The notes beneath the pieces are model-generated. The model had not been told where the DNA came from. It was given only the letters and a program-made list of their open reading frames with translations, and did no database searches. A stretch of DNA of 61,802 bases from Novosphingobium sp. BW1 (GTDB lineage Bacteria; Pseudomonadota; Alphaproteobacteria; Sphingomonadales; Sphingomonadaceae). The position numbers and the translations under genes were made by a program. Shown piece after piece: positions 25,918-34,877 of the stretch; the stretch's first letter is position 1, and each line of letters starts with the position of its first letter. The stretch is taken from contig NZ_VIRF01000102.1 in NCBI RefSeq assembly GCF_008107685.1, positions 1 through 61,802 on the forward strand, written 5' to 3'.

Positions 25918-26715
25918 GTGACAACTGGCAAAAATATGAAGGTGGACGAAACGTCCAGGAAGACCGATGAAACGCGCGGGCCGGGTCGCCGGCTCCATGG
26001 CGCGATTGCGCACCGATTGGGCACCGACATCTTGTCGGGCAAATATGCGCCGGGCGAAGTCCTGTCGGGCGAGGTCGCCTTTGCCGAGGAATTGAAAGTG
26101 TCGCGCAGCGCCTACCGCGAGGCAATCCAGGTGCTGACGGCCAAGGGCCTTGTCGCGAGCCGCCCCAAGGCCGGCACGCGCGTTCTCCCGCGCGAACGCT
26201 GGAACCTGCTTGACCCCGATGTGCTGGGCTGGGCCTTCGCGGGCAAACCCGACATCGAATTCGTGCGCTCGCTGTTCGAGCTGCGCGCCATCGTCGAACC
26301 CGCCGCCGCGCGCTTTGCCGCAAGGCGCCGCGACAAGGACGACCTCAAGACGATGAAGGACGCGCTCGCCGCGATGCGCCGTCACACGCTGACGACCGAC
26401 GCGGGGCGCGCGGCCGACCGCGATTTCCACAATGCGATACTCACCGCCACGCGCAACGATGCGCTGATGGTGCTGAGCGCCTCGATCGGGGCGGCGGTCA
26501 ACTGGACAACCCAGTTCAAGCAGCGCGCCCGCGCCCTGCCCCGCAACCCGATCCCCGACCACGTGCGTGTCTACGACGCCATTGCTGCGGGCGACGAGAA
26601 CGCCGCTGCCGAGGCCATGAACGTGCTGGTGGACCTTGCACTGGAAGACACCCGCAGCGCCATCGAGGACCGCGACGCTCCGCAGACACAGCCGGACGCG
26701 CTCGCCGAGGAATAA
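25918..26715 (+). CDS. FadR-subfamily GntR transcriptional regulator of the sugar locus
   Basis: A 265-residue regulator. The winged helix-turn-helix (about residues 20-90) contains LGTDILSGKYAPGEVLSGEVAFAEELKVSRSAYREAIQVL, and the C-terminal FCD ligand domain contains ELRAIVEPAAARFAA, RDFHNAILTATRNDAL and DHVRVYDAIAAGDENAA with the usual metal-binding Asp and His residues. The GTG at 25918 is chosen because GGGAGGTGAG lies 8 bp upstream; ATG 25936 is the alternative. It is divergent from the catabolic operon and probably represses it until a pathway intermediate binds. A terminator follows. Confidence 0.85.
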   Translation: MTTGKNMKVDETSRKTDETRGPGRRLHGAIAHRLGTDILSGKYAPGEVLSGEVAFAEELKVSRSAYREAIQVLTAKGLVASRPKAGTRVLPRERWNLLDPDVLGWAFAGKPDIEFVRSLFELRAIVEPAAARFAARRRDKDDLKTMKDALAAMRRHTLTTDAGRAADRDFHNAILTATRNDALMVLSASIGAAVNWTTQFKQRARALPRNPIPDHVRVYDAIAAGDENAAAEAMNVLVDLALEDTRSAIEDRDAPQTQPDALAEE

Positions 26716-26744
26716 ACGGTTCGCTCGGACACCGACATAAACGC

Positions 26745-26776
26745 AAAAAAGGGGGCCATCGCGCCCCTTTTTCTTT
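26745..26776 (+). terminator. Terminator of the FadR-type regulator gene
   Basis: AAAAAAGGGGGC and GCGCCCCTTTTT flank a CATC loop, with more T following. It sits 30 bp after the regulator stop. The GGGGGCCATCGCGCCCC core resembles the hairpins of the dispersed repeat but has no repeat body around it. Confidence 0.85.
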
Positions 26777-26792
26777 TGCCCGCGCCGCACAT

Positions 26793-26831
26793 GAAAAAGC
26801 CCCGCGGAACCTGACGAAGGGTCCCACGGGG
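26793..26831 (-). terminator. Terminator of the FucP-type transporter gene
   Basis: On the minus strand GCCCCGTGGGACC pairs with GGTTCCGCGGGGC and is followed by five T. It is back to back with the regulator terminator, as expected between convergent genes. Confidence 0.82.
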
Positions 26832-26859
26832 CACTTTGCTCACGGAAGGGAGAGCAAAA

Positions 26860-28182
26860 TCAGTCGCTTGCGACTTCCGGCTCCGGCTCGGCGTGCGTGG
26901 GCTTGGAACCCCACAGCGCGTAGAACAGGACGTAGAGCTCGCAGGCCGCAGTCAGCAGGAACGAGGTCTGGAGGTCATAGGCATCCGCAATCCAGCCCTG
27001 CACGAAGACCAGCGCGCCGCCCGCAATCGCCATGACCAGCAGGCCCGAGGCCTCCTCGGTCAGCGGGCCCAGGCCCTTGATGCCGAGCGTGAAGATGGTC
27101 GGGAACATGATCGAGTGGAACAGGCCCACCAGGATCAGCGACCACATCGCGACATGGCCATCGGCAAAGCTCGTCACCAGCATCGTGATGAAGGCACCGA
27201 CCGAGAAGACAGCCAGAACGTGCGCGGCATCGAAGCGGCTCATGATCGCCGAGCCGACGAAGCGGCCCACCATCATCCCGCCCCACAGGAAGGTCAGGTA
27301 GTGACCGGCCTGCTCCAGCGACATGTTGCCGATGTCGGGGCGCGAGACGAAATTGATGAAGAGGTTGCCCACGCCGATCTCGGCAATGAGGTAGATGAAG
27401 ATCGCCGGAATGCCGAACACCAGGTTGCGGTGCTTGAACAACTCGGGATTGATGATGTGCTTGCGCTTTTCCTTGGCGTCGTCGCTCTCCGAGACCATCG
27501 CGGGAAGCGGGAACTTGGCAATGATGATCGCGAGGATCACCAGCACACCTGCCACCAGCGCGTAAGGCAGAACCACCGACTGCGCGTCGGCGAGACGTTC
27601 GGCCTGCGTGAGCGCGACCGCGCCCTCTTCCGCCGTGCCGCCCTTGGTGCGCCCCAGGATCAGGTAGGCGCCGAACATCGGGGCGAGCATGGTGCCCATC
27701 GAGTTGAGCGCCTGCACCAGGTTGAGGCGCGCCGAGGCGGTCTCGGGCTTGCCGCAAACCGCGACATAGGGGTTGGCCGCCACCTGCAGCAGCGTGATGC
27801 CGCTGGCGATGATGAACAGCATCACCAGCGTCACGCCGTAAGAGGGGATCATCGCAGCCAGCATCATGCCCACCGCGCCTGCGGCCATGGTCAGCAGGCC
27901 AATGACCAGCGACTTCTTGTAGCCGACCCACTCGATCAGCTTGGCCGAGGGAATCGAAGCCACGAAATAGGCGATGAACCAGACCGATTCGATGAGAGTC
28001 GTCTGGGTGTAATTGAGTTCGAACACGCTGCGCAGGTGCGGCAGCAGCGTGTTGTTGATGACCGTAATGAAGCCCCACATGAAAAACAGGCTGGCCAGCA
28101 GAGCCAGCGCGGGGCCGTACCGCACGCCCGCAGGCTGCGATTGCGCCACCGGGGCGCTGGTTGAAGTTCCAACTGAAGGCAT
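26860..28182 (-). CDS. FucP-type sugar:proton MFS symporter
   Basis: A 440-residue, 12-helix carrier of the fucose:H+ symporter family. It shows SLFFMWGFITVINNTLLPHL in helix 1, ESVWFIAYFVASIPSAKLIEWVGYKKS, GITLLQVAANPYV and FGAYLILG. Members carry L-fucose, D-galactose, L-arabinose or glucose. Here it would take monosaccharides from the periplasm for the dehydrogenase pathway. The ATG at 28182 has a GAGAGGA ribosome site. It is divergent from galM and its promoter holds operator site 3. The longer upstream open frame would run into that promoter and is rejected. Confidence 0.88.
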   Translation of the reverse strand: MPSVGTSTSAPVAQSQPAGVRYGPALALLASLFFMWGFITVINNTLLPHLRSVFELNYTQTTLIESVWFIAYFVASIPSAKLIEWVGYKKSLVIGLLTMAAGAVGMMLAAMIPSYGVTLVMLFIIASGITLLQVAANPYVAVCGKPETASARLNLVQALNSMGTMLAPMFGAYLILGRTKGGTAEEGAVALTQAERLADAQSVVLPYALVAGVLVILAIIIAKFPLPAMVSESDDAKEKRKHIINPELFKHRNLVFGIPAIFIYLIAEIGVGNLFINFVSRPDIGNMSLEQAGHYLTFLWGGMMVGRFVGSAIMSRFDAAHVLAVFSVGAFITMLVTSFADGHVAMWSLILVGLFHSIMFPTIFTLGIKGLGPLTEEASGLLVMAIAGGALVFVQGWIADAYDLQTSFLLTAACELYVLFYALWGSKPTHAEPEPEVASD

Positions 28183-28241
28183 GGTGATCCTCTCGTCACA
28201 TCGGCCGGGTGCCATCGACGCAATCCGGCTTGCGCTCTATC

Positions 28242-28258
28242 TATTTGTCGGACTATAT
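28242..28258 (+). promoter_or_regulatory. Predicted sugar-regulon operator, site 3
   Basis: TATTTGTCGGACTATAT, midway between the divergent FucP-type carrier (start 28182) and galM (start 28341). It shares its first 11 bases with site 1 and could control both genes. Confidence 0.68.
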
Positions 28259-28340
28259 GCTGCCAGCGGCCACGTCAATGGCCGACAAAAATCACGCGAA
28301 AGTCAAAATTCGACTGCAGAACACTACGGGAGCCAGGATT

Positions 28341-29489
28341 GTGAGGTTATTGAGCAAGGCATTCATGTCGACCGCGGCGATGGCGCTTGCCGCCACGGGC
28401 GCACTGCCTGCCCTCGCCGCCGAGGCGAGCCAGGACACGGCGGGCACGCTGGACGACGGCACCAAGGTGACCTCGGTCACGCTGACCGGCGCGGACGGCG
28501 TCTCGGTAACGATCCTCTCCTTTGGCGCGACCTTGTGGAAGTTCATGGCCCCCGACCGTGATGGCGAATTTGCCGACATCACGCTGGGCTATGACGACCT
28601 CCAGCTGTTCAAGGACAATCCCAACTTCTGGGGCGCGACAGTGGGCCGCTATGCCAACCGCATCGACCACGGCCGCTTCACGCTCGACGGCAAGGCCTAC
28701 CAGCTTCCGCAGAACGACGGCGAGAATTCGCTGCACGGCGGCGGCCAGGGCTTCGACGTGCAGAACTGGAAGGTGGAAAAGGTCTCCTCGGGCAAGGTCG
28801 CCCGCGCGGTGTTCACGCGCACCAGCCCCGATGGGGAGGCGGGCTATCCCGGCACCGTCCAGGCCCGTGTCACGTACACCCTCAATGACCATGGCGCGCT
28901 GCAGATCACGTTTGACGCGACCACCGACAAGCCCACCATCATCAACATGACCAACCACGCCATCTTCAACATGGCGGGCGAAGGCGCTCCCGAAGGCGCG
29001 ATGGGCAACGTGCTGACGGTTCCCGCCAGCCACTACACCCCGGTCAGCGAGACCCTGATCCCTACCGGCGAACTCGCCGCGGTTGAGGGCACCCCGTTCG
29101 ATTTCCGTGCGGGCAAGGCAATGGAAGAGGGCCTGCGCGACGGCACCGACCAGCAGATCGTCTATGGCCGCGGGGTCGATCACAACTTCGCGCTCGACAA
29201 GGGCCTCACCAAGACCCCGGAGCTCGCCGCACGGCTCTCCGACCCCAAATCGGGCCGCGTGCTCGAAGTGCTGACGACCGAACCGGGCCTCCAGGTTTAC
29301 TCCGGCAATTTTCTCGACGGCACGTTCCTCGGCAAGCACGGCCATCTCTATCGCATGGGCGACGGCATTGCGCTTGAACCGCAGAAGTTTCCCGATGCGC
29401 CCAACCATTCCAACTTCGTCTCGGCCCGCGTCGATCCCGGCATGCCCTACCGGCATGTCATGGTCTACCGCGTCTCGGTCGAGCGTTGA
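28341..29489 (+). CDS. galM: Periplasmic aldose 1-epimerase
   Basis: The 382-residue mutarotase has a Sec signal (about residues 1-28, ending ALPALAAEA) and the GalM fold: LGYDDLQLFKDNPNFWGATVGRYANRI, NSLHGGGQGFD with a catalytic His, INMTNHAIFNMAG, and ALEPQKFPDAPNH with the catalytic Glu. It interconverts alpha and beta anomers of galactose or arabinose in the periplasm before uptake or oxidation. GTG at 28341 is chosen because it follows a CCAGGA site and yields a complete signal peptide; earlier in-frame ATGs lie in the promoter. It is co-transcribed with the dehydratase gene 17 bp downstream. Confidence 0.87.
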   Translation: MRLLSKAFMSTAAMALAATGALPALAAEASQDTAGTLDDGTKVTSVTLTGADGVSVTILSFGATLWKFMAPDRDGEFADITLGYDDLQLFKDNPNFWGATVGRYANRIDHGRFTLDGKAYQLPQNDGENSLHGGGQGFDVQNWKVEKVSSGKVARAVFTRTSPDGEAGYPGTVQARVTYTLNDHGALQITFDATTDKPTIINMTNHAIFNMAGEGAPEGAMGNVLTVPASHYTPVSETLIPTGELAAVEGTPFDFRAGKAMEEGLRDGTDQQIVYGRGVDHNFALDKGLTKTPELAARLSDPKSGRVLEVLTTEPGLQVYSGNFLDGTFLGKHGHLYRMGDGIALEPQKFPDAPNHSNFVSARVDPGMPYRHVMVYRVSVER

Positions 29490-29506
29490 GCAAGGCAAGA
29501 CCCACC

Positions 29507-31303
29507 ATGACCGATCAGACCAAACCCAAGCTGCGTTCGCGCGCCTGGTTCGACAATCCCGAGAACATCGACATGACCGCGCTCTACCTGGAGCGCTACC
29601 TCAACTTCGGCATCAGCCTGGAAGAGTTGCGTTCGGGCAAGCCGATCATCGGCATCGCCCAGTCGGGCAGCGACCTTAGCCCGTGCAACCGCCACCACCT
29701 GGTGCTGGCCGAGCGCGTGCGTGAAGGCATCCGCGAGGCGGGCGGCATTCCCATGGAATTCCCGGTCCACCCGATCCAGGAAACCGGCAAGCGGCCCGGT
29801 GCCGCGCTCGACCGCAACCTCGCGTATCTCGGCCTTGTCGAACTGCTCTACGGCTACCCGCTCGACGGCGTTGTGCTGACGATCGGCTGCGACAAGACGA
29901 CCCCCGCCGCGCTGATGGCGGCGGCAACGGTCAACATTCCGGCCATCGCGCTGTCGGTCGGGCCGATGCTGAACGGTTGGCACAAGGGCGAACGCACTGG
30001 CTCGGGCACCATCGTGTGGAAGGCCCGCGAGATGCTGGCCGCGGGCAAGATCGACGATGAAGGCTTCATCAAGCTCGTCTCCTCCTCGGCGCCCTCCACC
30101 GGCTACTGCAACACCATGGGCACGGCGACGACGATGAACTCGCTGACCGAGGCGCTGGGCATGTCGCTGCCCGGTTCCGCCGCGATCCCCGCGCCCTACC
30201 GCGACCGCCAGGAATGCGCATGGCGCACTGGCAAGCGCATCGTCGACATGGTGCACGAGGACCTCAAGCCCTCCGACATCCTGACGCTCGACGCCTTCCA
30301 CAACGCGATCCGCGTCAACTCGGCCATCGGCGGCTCGACCAACGCGCCGATCCACCTCGCCGCGCTTGCGCGCCACATCGGTGTCGAGCTGCCCCTCACC
30401 GACTGGGAGGAGAAGGGCCACAAGATCCCGCTGCTGGTGAACCTGCAGCCTGCTGGCGAGTATCTGGGCGAAGACTACTACCACGCCGGCGGCGTGCCTG
30501 CGGTCGTTGCCCAGCTTATGAGCCAGGGCCTCATTGCCGAGGACGCGATCACCGCGAACGGCAAGTCAATCGGCGACAACTGCCGCGATGCGACGATCGA
30601 GGACGACAAGGTCATCAAGACCTTCGATGCCCCGCTCAAGAAGGAAGCCGGCTTCATCGTCATGACCGGCAACCTGTTCGACCAGGCAATCATGAAGACC
30701 TCGGTGATCTCGGACCAGTTCCGCGAGCGCTATCTCTCCAACCCGGACGATCCCAACGCCTTTGAAGGCAACGCGGTCGTCTTCGATGGCCCCGAGGACT
30801 ACCACAAGCGCATCGACGACCCGGCGCTGGGCATCACCACCGACACGCTGCTGTTCATGCGCGGCGCAGGCCCCATCGGCTATCCCGGAGCGGCCGAGGT
30901 CGTGAACATGCGTCCGCCCAGCTACCTCATCACCGAAGGCGTAGGCGCGCTTCCGTGCATCGGCGATGGGCGCCAGTCGGGTACCTCGGGCAGCCCTTCG
31001 ATCCTCAACGCGTCGCCGGAAGCTGCGGCAATGGGCGGCCTCGCCCTCATTCAGACCGGCGACCGCGTGCGCATGGACCTGAACAAGGGCCGCGTCGACG
31101 TGCTGATCCCGGACGAGGAAATGGCGGCGCGCAAGGCGGATCTGGAAGCGCGCGGTGGCTACCCCTACCCCGCCTCGCAGACCCCCTGGCAGGAAATCCA
31201 GCGTGGCATCGTTGGCCAGATGAATACCGGCATGATCCTCGAGGGCACCGAGAAGTTCCAGCGTATCCACCAGACCCATGGTCTGCCGCGCGACAACCAT
31301 TAA
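29507..31303 (+). CDS. araC: IlvD/Edd-family sugar-acid dehydratase, L-arabonate (D-galactonate) dehydratase
   Basis: A 598-residue iron-sulfur dehydratase. The cluster-ligand regions SDLSPCNRHH, TIGCDKTTPAALMAA and STGYCNTMGTATTMNS, and the active-site segment LPCIGDGRQSGTSGSPSILNASPEA, are those of pentonate dehydratases rather than of IlvD. It dehydrates L-arabonate to 2-keto-3-deoxy-L-arabinonate, and plausibly D-galactonate to the DgoK substrate, since no separate galactonate dehydratase is present. The symbol araC here means arabonate dehydratase, not the regulator. ATG 29507 has an AAGGCAAG ribosome site. A terminator follows 31 bp after the stop. Confidence 0.85.
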   Translation: MTDQTKPKLRSRAWFDNPENIDMTALYLERYLNFGISLEELRSGKPIIGIAQSGSDLSPCNRHHLVLAERVREGIREAGGIPMEFPVHPIQETGKRPGAALDRNLAYLGLVELLYGYPLDGVVLTIGCDKTTPAALMAAATVNIPAIALSVGPMLNGWHKGERTGSGTIVWKAREMLAAGKIDDEGFIKLVSSSAPSTGYCNTMGTATTMNSLTEALGMSLPGSAAIPAPYRDRQECAWRTGKRIVDMVHEDLKPSDILTLDAFHNAIRVNSAIGGSTNAPIHLAALARHIGVELPLTDWEEKGHKIPLLVNLQPAGEYLGEDYYHAGGVPAVVAQLMSQGLIAEDAITANGKSIGDNCRDATIEDDKVIKTFDAPLKKEAGFIVMTGNLFDQAIMKTSVISDQFRERYLSNPDDPNAFEGNAVVFDGPEDYHKRIDDPALGITTDTLLFMRGAGPIGYPGAAEVVNMRPPSYLITEGVGALPCIGDGRQSGTSGSPSILNASPEAAAMGGLALIQTGDRVRMDLNKGRVDVLIPDEEMAARKADLEARGGYPYPASQTPWQEIQRGIVGQMNTGMILEGTEKFQRIHQTHGLPRDNH

Positions 31304-31334
31304 TCTCGGTCCCTGATCTGGGACACGTACCGAC

Positions 31335-31379
31335 ACGAAAGGGGCGGCTTTCCACACCGGGAAGGCCGCCCCTTTTCGC
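31335..31379. terminator. Bidirectional terminator
   Basis: CGAAAGGGGCGGC and GCCGCCCCTTTTCG form a long stem around a short loop, with A and T runs at the two ends. It lies between the dehydratase stop and the stop of the convergent small gene, so it can serve both strands. Confidence 0.85.
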
Positions 31380-31398
31380 ATTCACCGTAAACGTGCGC

Positions 31399-31698
31399 TC
31401 AGGCCGAGATCACCGCACTGATGCGGTGGAGGAAGGGATGGTGCGGCGTCGCGCCGTGTTCGACCCGGGTGAAACGCCCGTTATCGATATGTGCCAGCTG
31501 CGCCTCGATGGCCGGAACAAGTTCCCCCTCGCGCACGTCGATGTGCGCTTTGAAGGTTCCATCAAACTCCAGCAGCACGTTTTTGGCCCGAGGGAACGCC
31601 GCACGAAGGCTCTCGCGGATCTCGGCGAGTTGTCCCGCGATCGGCTGGTTGCCGGGGCCCGGCTCGGCGCCCTCGGGTCTGGTGCTGCCGCTATCCAT
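31399..31698 (-). CDS. Conserved-looking small protein of unknown function
   Basis: A 99-residue soluble protein with no recognised domain. A charged N-terminus (GSTRPEGAEPGPGN) is followed by a regular alpha-beta pattern: IAGQLAEIRESLRAAFP, NVLLEFDGTFKAHIDVRE, VPAIEAQLAHIDNG, RVEHGATPHHPFLHRI. The coherent secondary structure and its own terminator suggest a real gene. It does not belong to the sugar pathway by any visible feature. Confidence 0.6.
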   Translation of the reverse strand: MDSGSTRPEGAEPGPGNQPIAGQLAEIRESLRAAFPRAKNVLLEFDGTFKAHIDVREGELVPAIEAQLAHIDNGRFTRVEHGATPHHPFLHRISAVISA

Positions 31699-31821
31699 GC
31701 CTCTCCTGCCTGCTAGCCCGTACCTGGAAGAGGCAAGAATAGCCGATTTCAGGGCTTTGGAAAGTCTGCGGCCCTGTAGCTCCCCCAGGATTTCACCTGA
31801 GGGCCTGCTTCGCCCCCGCGC

Positions 31822-32853
31822 TCAGGGCGCGTAGCGGGTTGCCAGATCCGCCGTGCCCCGCCGCCCCAGGTCTTCGCCATGCGCTGCCAGCCAACCTTCC
31901 GCGGCGTCGCGTCCGGCGTCATGGAGCTGCTCAAGCACCTCGCGTACCGGCATCATCTTGGAGCCCGCCGGCATCGCGCCCAGCGTCGCCTCGTCATGAA
32001 TCTCGTGAACGCGCAGGCGCCGCAACCGCGCCAGAAGCCCCTTGCCGAAGGCCAGCGGCCCGACCTCGTTCTGGATCAGCACGAGCCCGCGCATGTCCTT
32101 GATAAGCGTCTGGTTGAATGAAAATTCGGTCAGTCGGTTGGAGATCTCCGCGCCACTTCGGGGGGTGACCGCGCGCGACATCGGGTTGATCGTCACCAGC
32201 AGCATGTCATCGTTCGGGCTGTTCTGGATGAGCGGGAAGATCGGCGGATTGGCGCTATAGCCCCCGTCCCAGTAGTCCACGCCGTCGATGGTGACCGGCG
32301 GAAAGAGCAGCGGCAGGCACGCCGAGGCCAGCAGAACGTCGCTCGACAGCTCCTCGTTCTCGAAGATACGCGCGTTTCCTGTGCGCACATCAGTCGCCGA
32401 GATGAACAGGCGCGGCGCCTCGGGCCTGCGCAGCGCCGCAAAGTCGATGTGCTCGGCAAAAACCTCACGCAGGAGGTCCTGCGTGCGCGCCCCCATGTCG
32501 GGCGAACTGGGCAAGGCGACGTTGCCCAACATCGTGCTCCACATCTGCGAAAGCGCCTCGAAAGTGGCAGGAAAAGCCTCCATCATCGGCAGCAGTGGCC
32601 CCGCGCTGCGCCCCGACCGGTGGATCGCCTCCCAAAAGCACGCAAGGGCTGCGGCCGCGCCCTCGCGCCCGCCGGTGACGAGCCCGCTGGCAAAGACCGC
32701 CGCGTTGGCCGCCCCCGCGCTCGCCCCGCTCAAGGCCGAGATCCATATGCGCTCCTCCGCCAGCAGACGGTCGAGCACACCCCAGGTAAAGGCCCCGTGC
32801 GCGCCTCCGCCCTGTAGCGCCAGATCCAGTCCAAGCGCCCGCACTGCGACCAT
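31822..32853 (-). CDS. Patatin-like phospholipase (RssA type)
   Basis: A 343-residue serine lipase of the patatin family. The oxyanion loop LQGGGAHGAFTWGVLD, the nucleophile elbow SGASAGAANAAVFASG (GxSxG-type) and the catalytic Asp in YWDGGYSANPPIFP are all present, so it should be active on acyl esters. The family cleaves phospholipid or lysophospholipid acyl chains; the bacterial role is often membrane turnover. ATG 32853 has a GGGAG site 8 bp upstream; the longer frame upstream enters the divergent promoter of the diguanylate cyclase. Confidence 0.87.
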   Translation of the reverse strand: MVAVRALGLDLALQGGGAHGAFTWGVLDRLLAEERIWISALSGASAGAANAAVFASGLVTGGREGAAAALACFWEAIHRSGRSAGPLLPMMEAFPATFEALSQMWSTMLGNVALPSSPDMGARTQDLLREVFAEHIDFAALRRPEAPRLFISATDVRTGNARIFENEELSSDVLLASACLPLLFPPVTIDGVDYWDGGYSANPPIFPLIQNSPNDDMLLVTINPMSRAVTPRSGAEISNRLTEFSFNQTLIKDMRGLVLIQNEVGPLAFGKGLLARLRRLRVHEIHDEATLGAMPAGSKMMPVREVLEQLHDAGRDAAEGWLAAHGEDLGRRGTADLATRYAP

Positions 32854-33057
32854 ATCTTTACTCCCTATTGCGAGCCCAACGGTTCGGCGGCGAATGCTAA
32901 CCTGCACACCCGCGCCCGGCAATCGAATGCACACATGCATCTTGGCCAGAACCCTGCAAGTTATGGAACTTTGCCGGGCCCTATCGGCTTCCAATGGGCG
33001 AACGCACGGGACTTTCCAACGCTCCGCAAATCTGTTTAGTGGGAATTAACTGCCTCA

Positions 33058-34875
33058 ATGCGAAATGCCCTTATGCAAAACGGCCATCGTTTCTCGACTC
33101 ATGTGGGCATCTGGCCAGCCCTGGTCTGCGTTGCCTATTTTGCCTGTGCGGCCATCGCCCTCAAGCTGACCGAAGGCACCGATGGGATCGCGACCGTTTG
33201 GCCCGCGAGCGGCATTTCAATTTCCGGATTACTCCTGTGCCGCCCCGCCCAGCGTCCGGCCATGTTCCTGGCCATCGTCCTCGCCAGCTTCGCGGCCAAT
33301 CTCTATGCCCAGATCCCGGTCGTGGAGATCGTGGCCTTCACCACCGCGAACACGCTGGAAGCGGGGATCGGTTATTTCTGCATCCGGGAGATCAATCGCG
33401 AGCGCGAGACGATCTACCGGCCGCTGAGCGTCGTGCAGTTCTGCATAGCCGCGCTCCTGACAGGCACGCTGAGCGGCGCCATCGCCTCGGCGCTGACGGG
33501 CGCAGGACTCTCGATCATGTTCGTCTCCTGGGCGACCACGGTGAGCCTGGGTATCATGATCGTGGTCCCCCTCATCCTCAACATCGCCCGCGGCTTCACA
33601 GCGAGCCTGCTGCGGCATCCGCGGCTTCTCGCCATGCCCGTGCTGATCCTCGCAGCCGTTGCCATCGTAAGCTATGTGGTCTTCCATCAGAGCACCTTCC
33701 CGCTGCTGTTCGTCCCGCTCATGGCGGTCATCATCGCGACCTACCTGATCGGCCCCAACGGTGCGATGACGAGCATCCTCATCATCGCCGTGATCGGCTC
33801 GAGCCTGACGCTGAACGATAGTGGCCCGATCCACCTGATGCGTGAGCGCGGCCCCTTCGTGGTCACCTTGTTCATGCAGTTCTATCTGCTTGTACTGCTG
33901 CTTTCGGCGCTTCCGCTGGCGGCGCTTCTGGGCGCGCGCGACAGGGTCATCACCGAGGTCAGCCGTGCCAATCGCTGGCTGGAGATGTCCGAGCACTTTG
34001 CCCATGTTGGCCACTGGCGGCTCGATCTGGCCAAGCAGAAGGTGTTTTGGTCGGAAGAGGTGTTTCACATCCACGGGCTGGAGCCGGGTCCCAGCCCGCC
34101 GCTTGAAGGCGCGATCAACTATTACCATCCCAATGACCGCCCCAAGGTGGAGGACTTCCTCGCCAGGCTCATCGAGACGCACGAGCCCTTCGATTTCCAG
34201 GCCCGCCTGATCACCGATCAGGGGGAGGAACGCTACGTACGCAGCCGCGGCGATGTGGAGCGTAACGCGGCTGGCGATGCAGTGGGCCTGTTCGGTATCT
34301 TCCAGGACGTGACCGAGGCCACGCTCACCAACCTGCGCCTTGCCGAGGCGCGCGAACTGGCCGAGCGGCAGGCCGACATGGCGATGCTGATGGCCCAAAC
34401 CGACGCCCTTACCGGCATTGCCAACCGTCGCAGCGCACTCGGTTTCCTCGAAACCGAACTGCACCGCGCGCTCAAGAACGGCACGCCTCTCAGCGTCGCC
34501 ATTCTCGACATCGACCATTTCAAGAGCATCAACGACCGCTTCGGCCATGGTGCGGGCGACGTGGTGATCCGCAAGACGGCCGCCCTGTGCAGCGGCGCGG
34601 TGCGCTCCTCCGACCTTGCCGGACGCATCGGCGGCGAAGAATTCGTGCTGATCCTGCCGGGCGCCGACAGCGCCACCGCGCAGAACGTGGGTGAGCGGGT
34701 GCGCGTCTCCATCGAGACCGCCGACTGGGGTGCCGATGGCCCCGACACTGTCACCGCCAGTATCGGGGTCGCCACTCTCAAAGGTACAGAAGGCGCCGAA
34801 CAGCTTCTCGCCGAAGCGGACGGCGCCCTCTACCGGGCCAAGCGCGAAGGTCGCAACCTCTTGCGCGCGGCCTGA
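33058..34875 (+). CDS. Membrane-bound MASE1-PAS-GGDEF diguanylate cyclase
   Basis: A 605-residue sensor. Residues 1-300 form an eight-helix MASE1 domain (WPASGISISGLLLCRP is characteristic). Residues 310-430 form a PAS fold with PAC motif (WSEEVFHIHGLEPGPSPP, VGLFGIFQDVTEA). The catalytic GGDEF domain follows (DALTGIANRRSALGFLE, DIDHFKSINDRFGHGAGD, active-site GGEEF). It makes c-di-GMP in response to an unknown signal. No RxxD inhibitory site is evident five residues before GGEEF (LAGRI instead). Cellulose synthesis is the best-known c-di-GMP target and a bcs operon lies 30 kb away, but a link is only inference. ATG 33073 is an alternative start. Confidence 0.88.
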   Translation: MRNALMQNGHRFSTHVGIWPALVCVAYFACAAIALKLTEGTDGIATVWPASGISISGLLLCRPAQRPAMFLAIVLASFAANLYAQIPVVEIVAFTTANTLEAGIGYFCIREINRERETIYRPLSVVQFCIAALLTGTLSGAIASALTGAGLSIMFVSWATTVSLGIMIVVPLILNIARGFTASLLRHPRLLAMPVLILAAVAIVSYVVFHQSTFPLLFVPLMAVIIATYLIGPNGAMTSILIIAVIGSSLTLNDSGPIHLMRERGPFVVTLFMQFYLLVLLLSALPLAALLGARDRVITEVSRANRWLEMSEHFAHVGHWRLDLAKQKVFWSEEVFHIHGLEPGPSPPLEGAINYYHPNDRPKVEDFLARLIETHEPFDFQARLITDQGEERYVRSRGDVERNAAGDAVGLFGIFQDVTEATLTNLRLAEARELAERQADMAMLMAQTDALTGIANRRSALGFLETELHRALKNGTPLSVAILDIDHFKSINDRFGHGAGDVVIRKTAALCSGAVRSSDLAGRIGGEEFVLILPGADSATAQNVGERVRVSIETADWGADGPDTVTASIGVATLKGTEGAEQLLAEADGALYRAKREGRNLLRAA

Positions 34876-34877
34876 AT

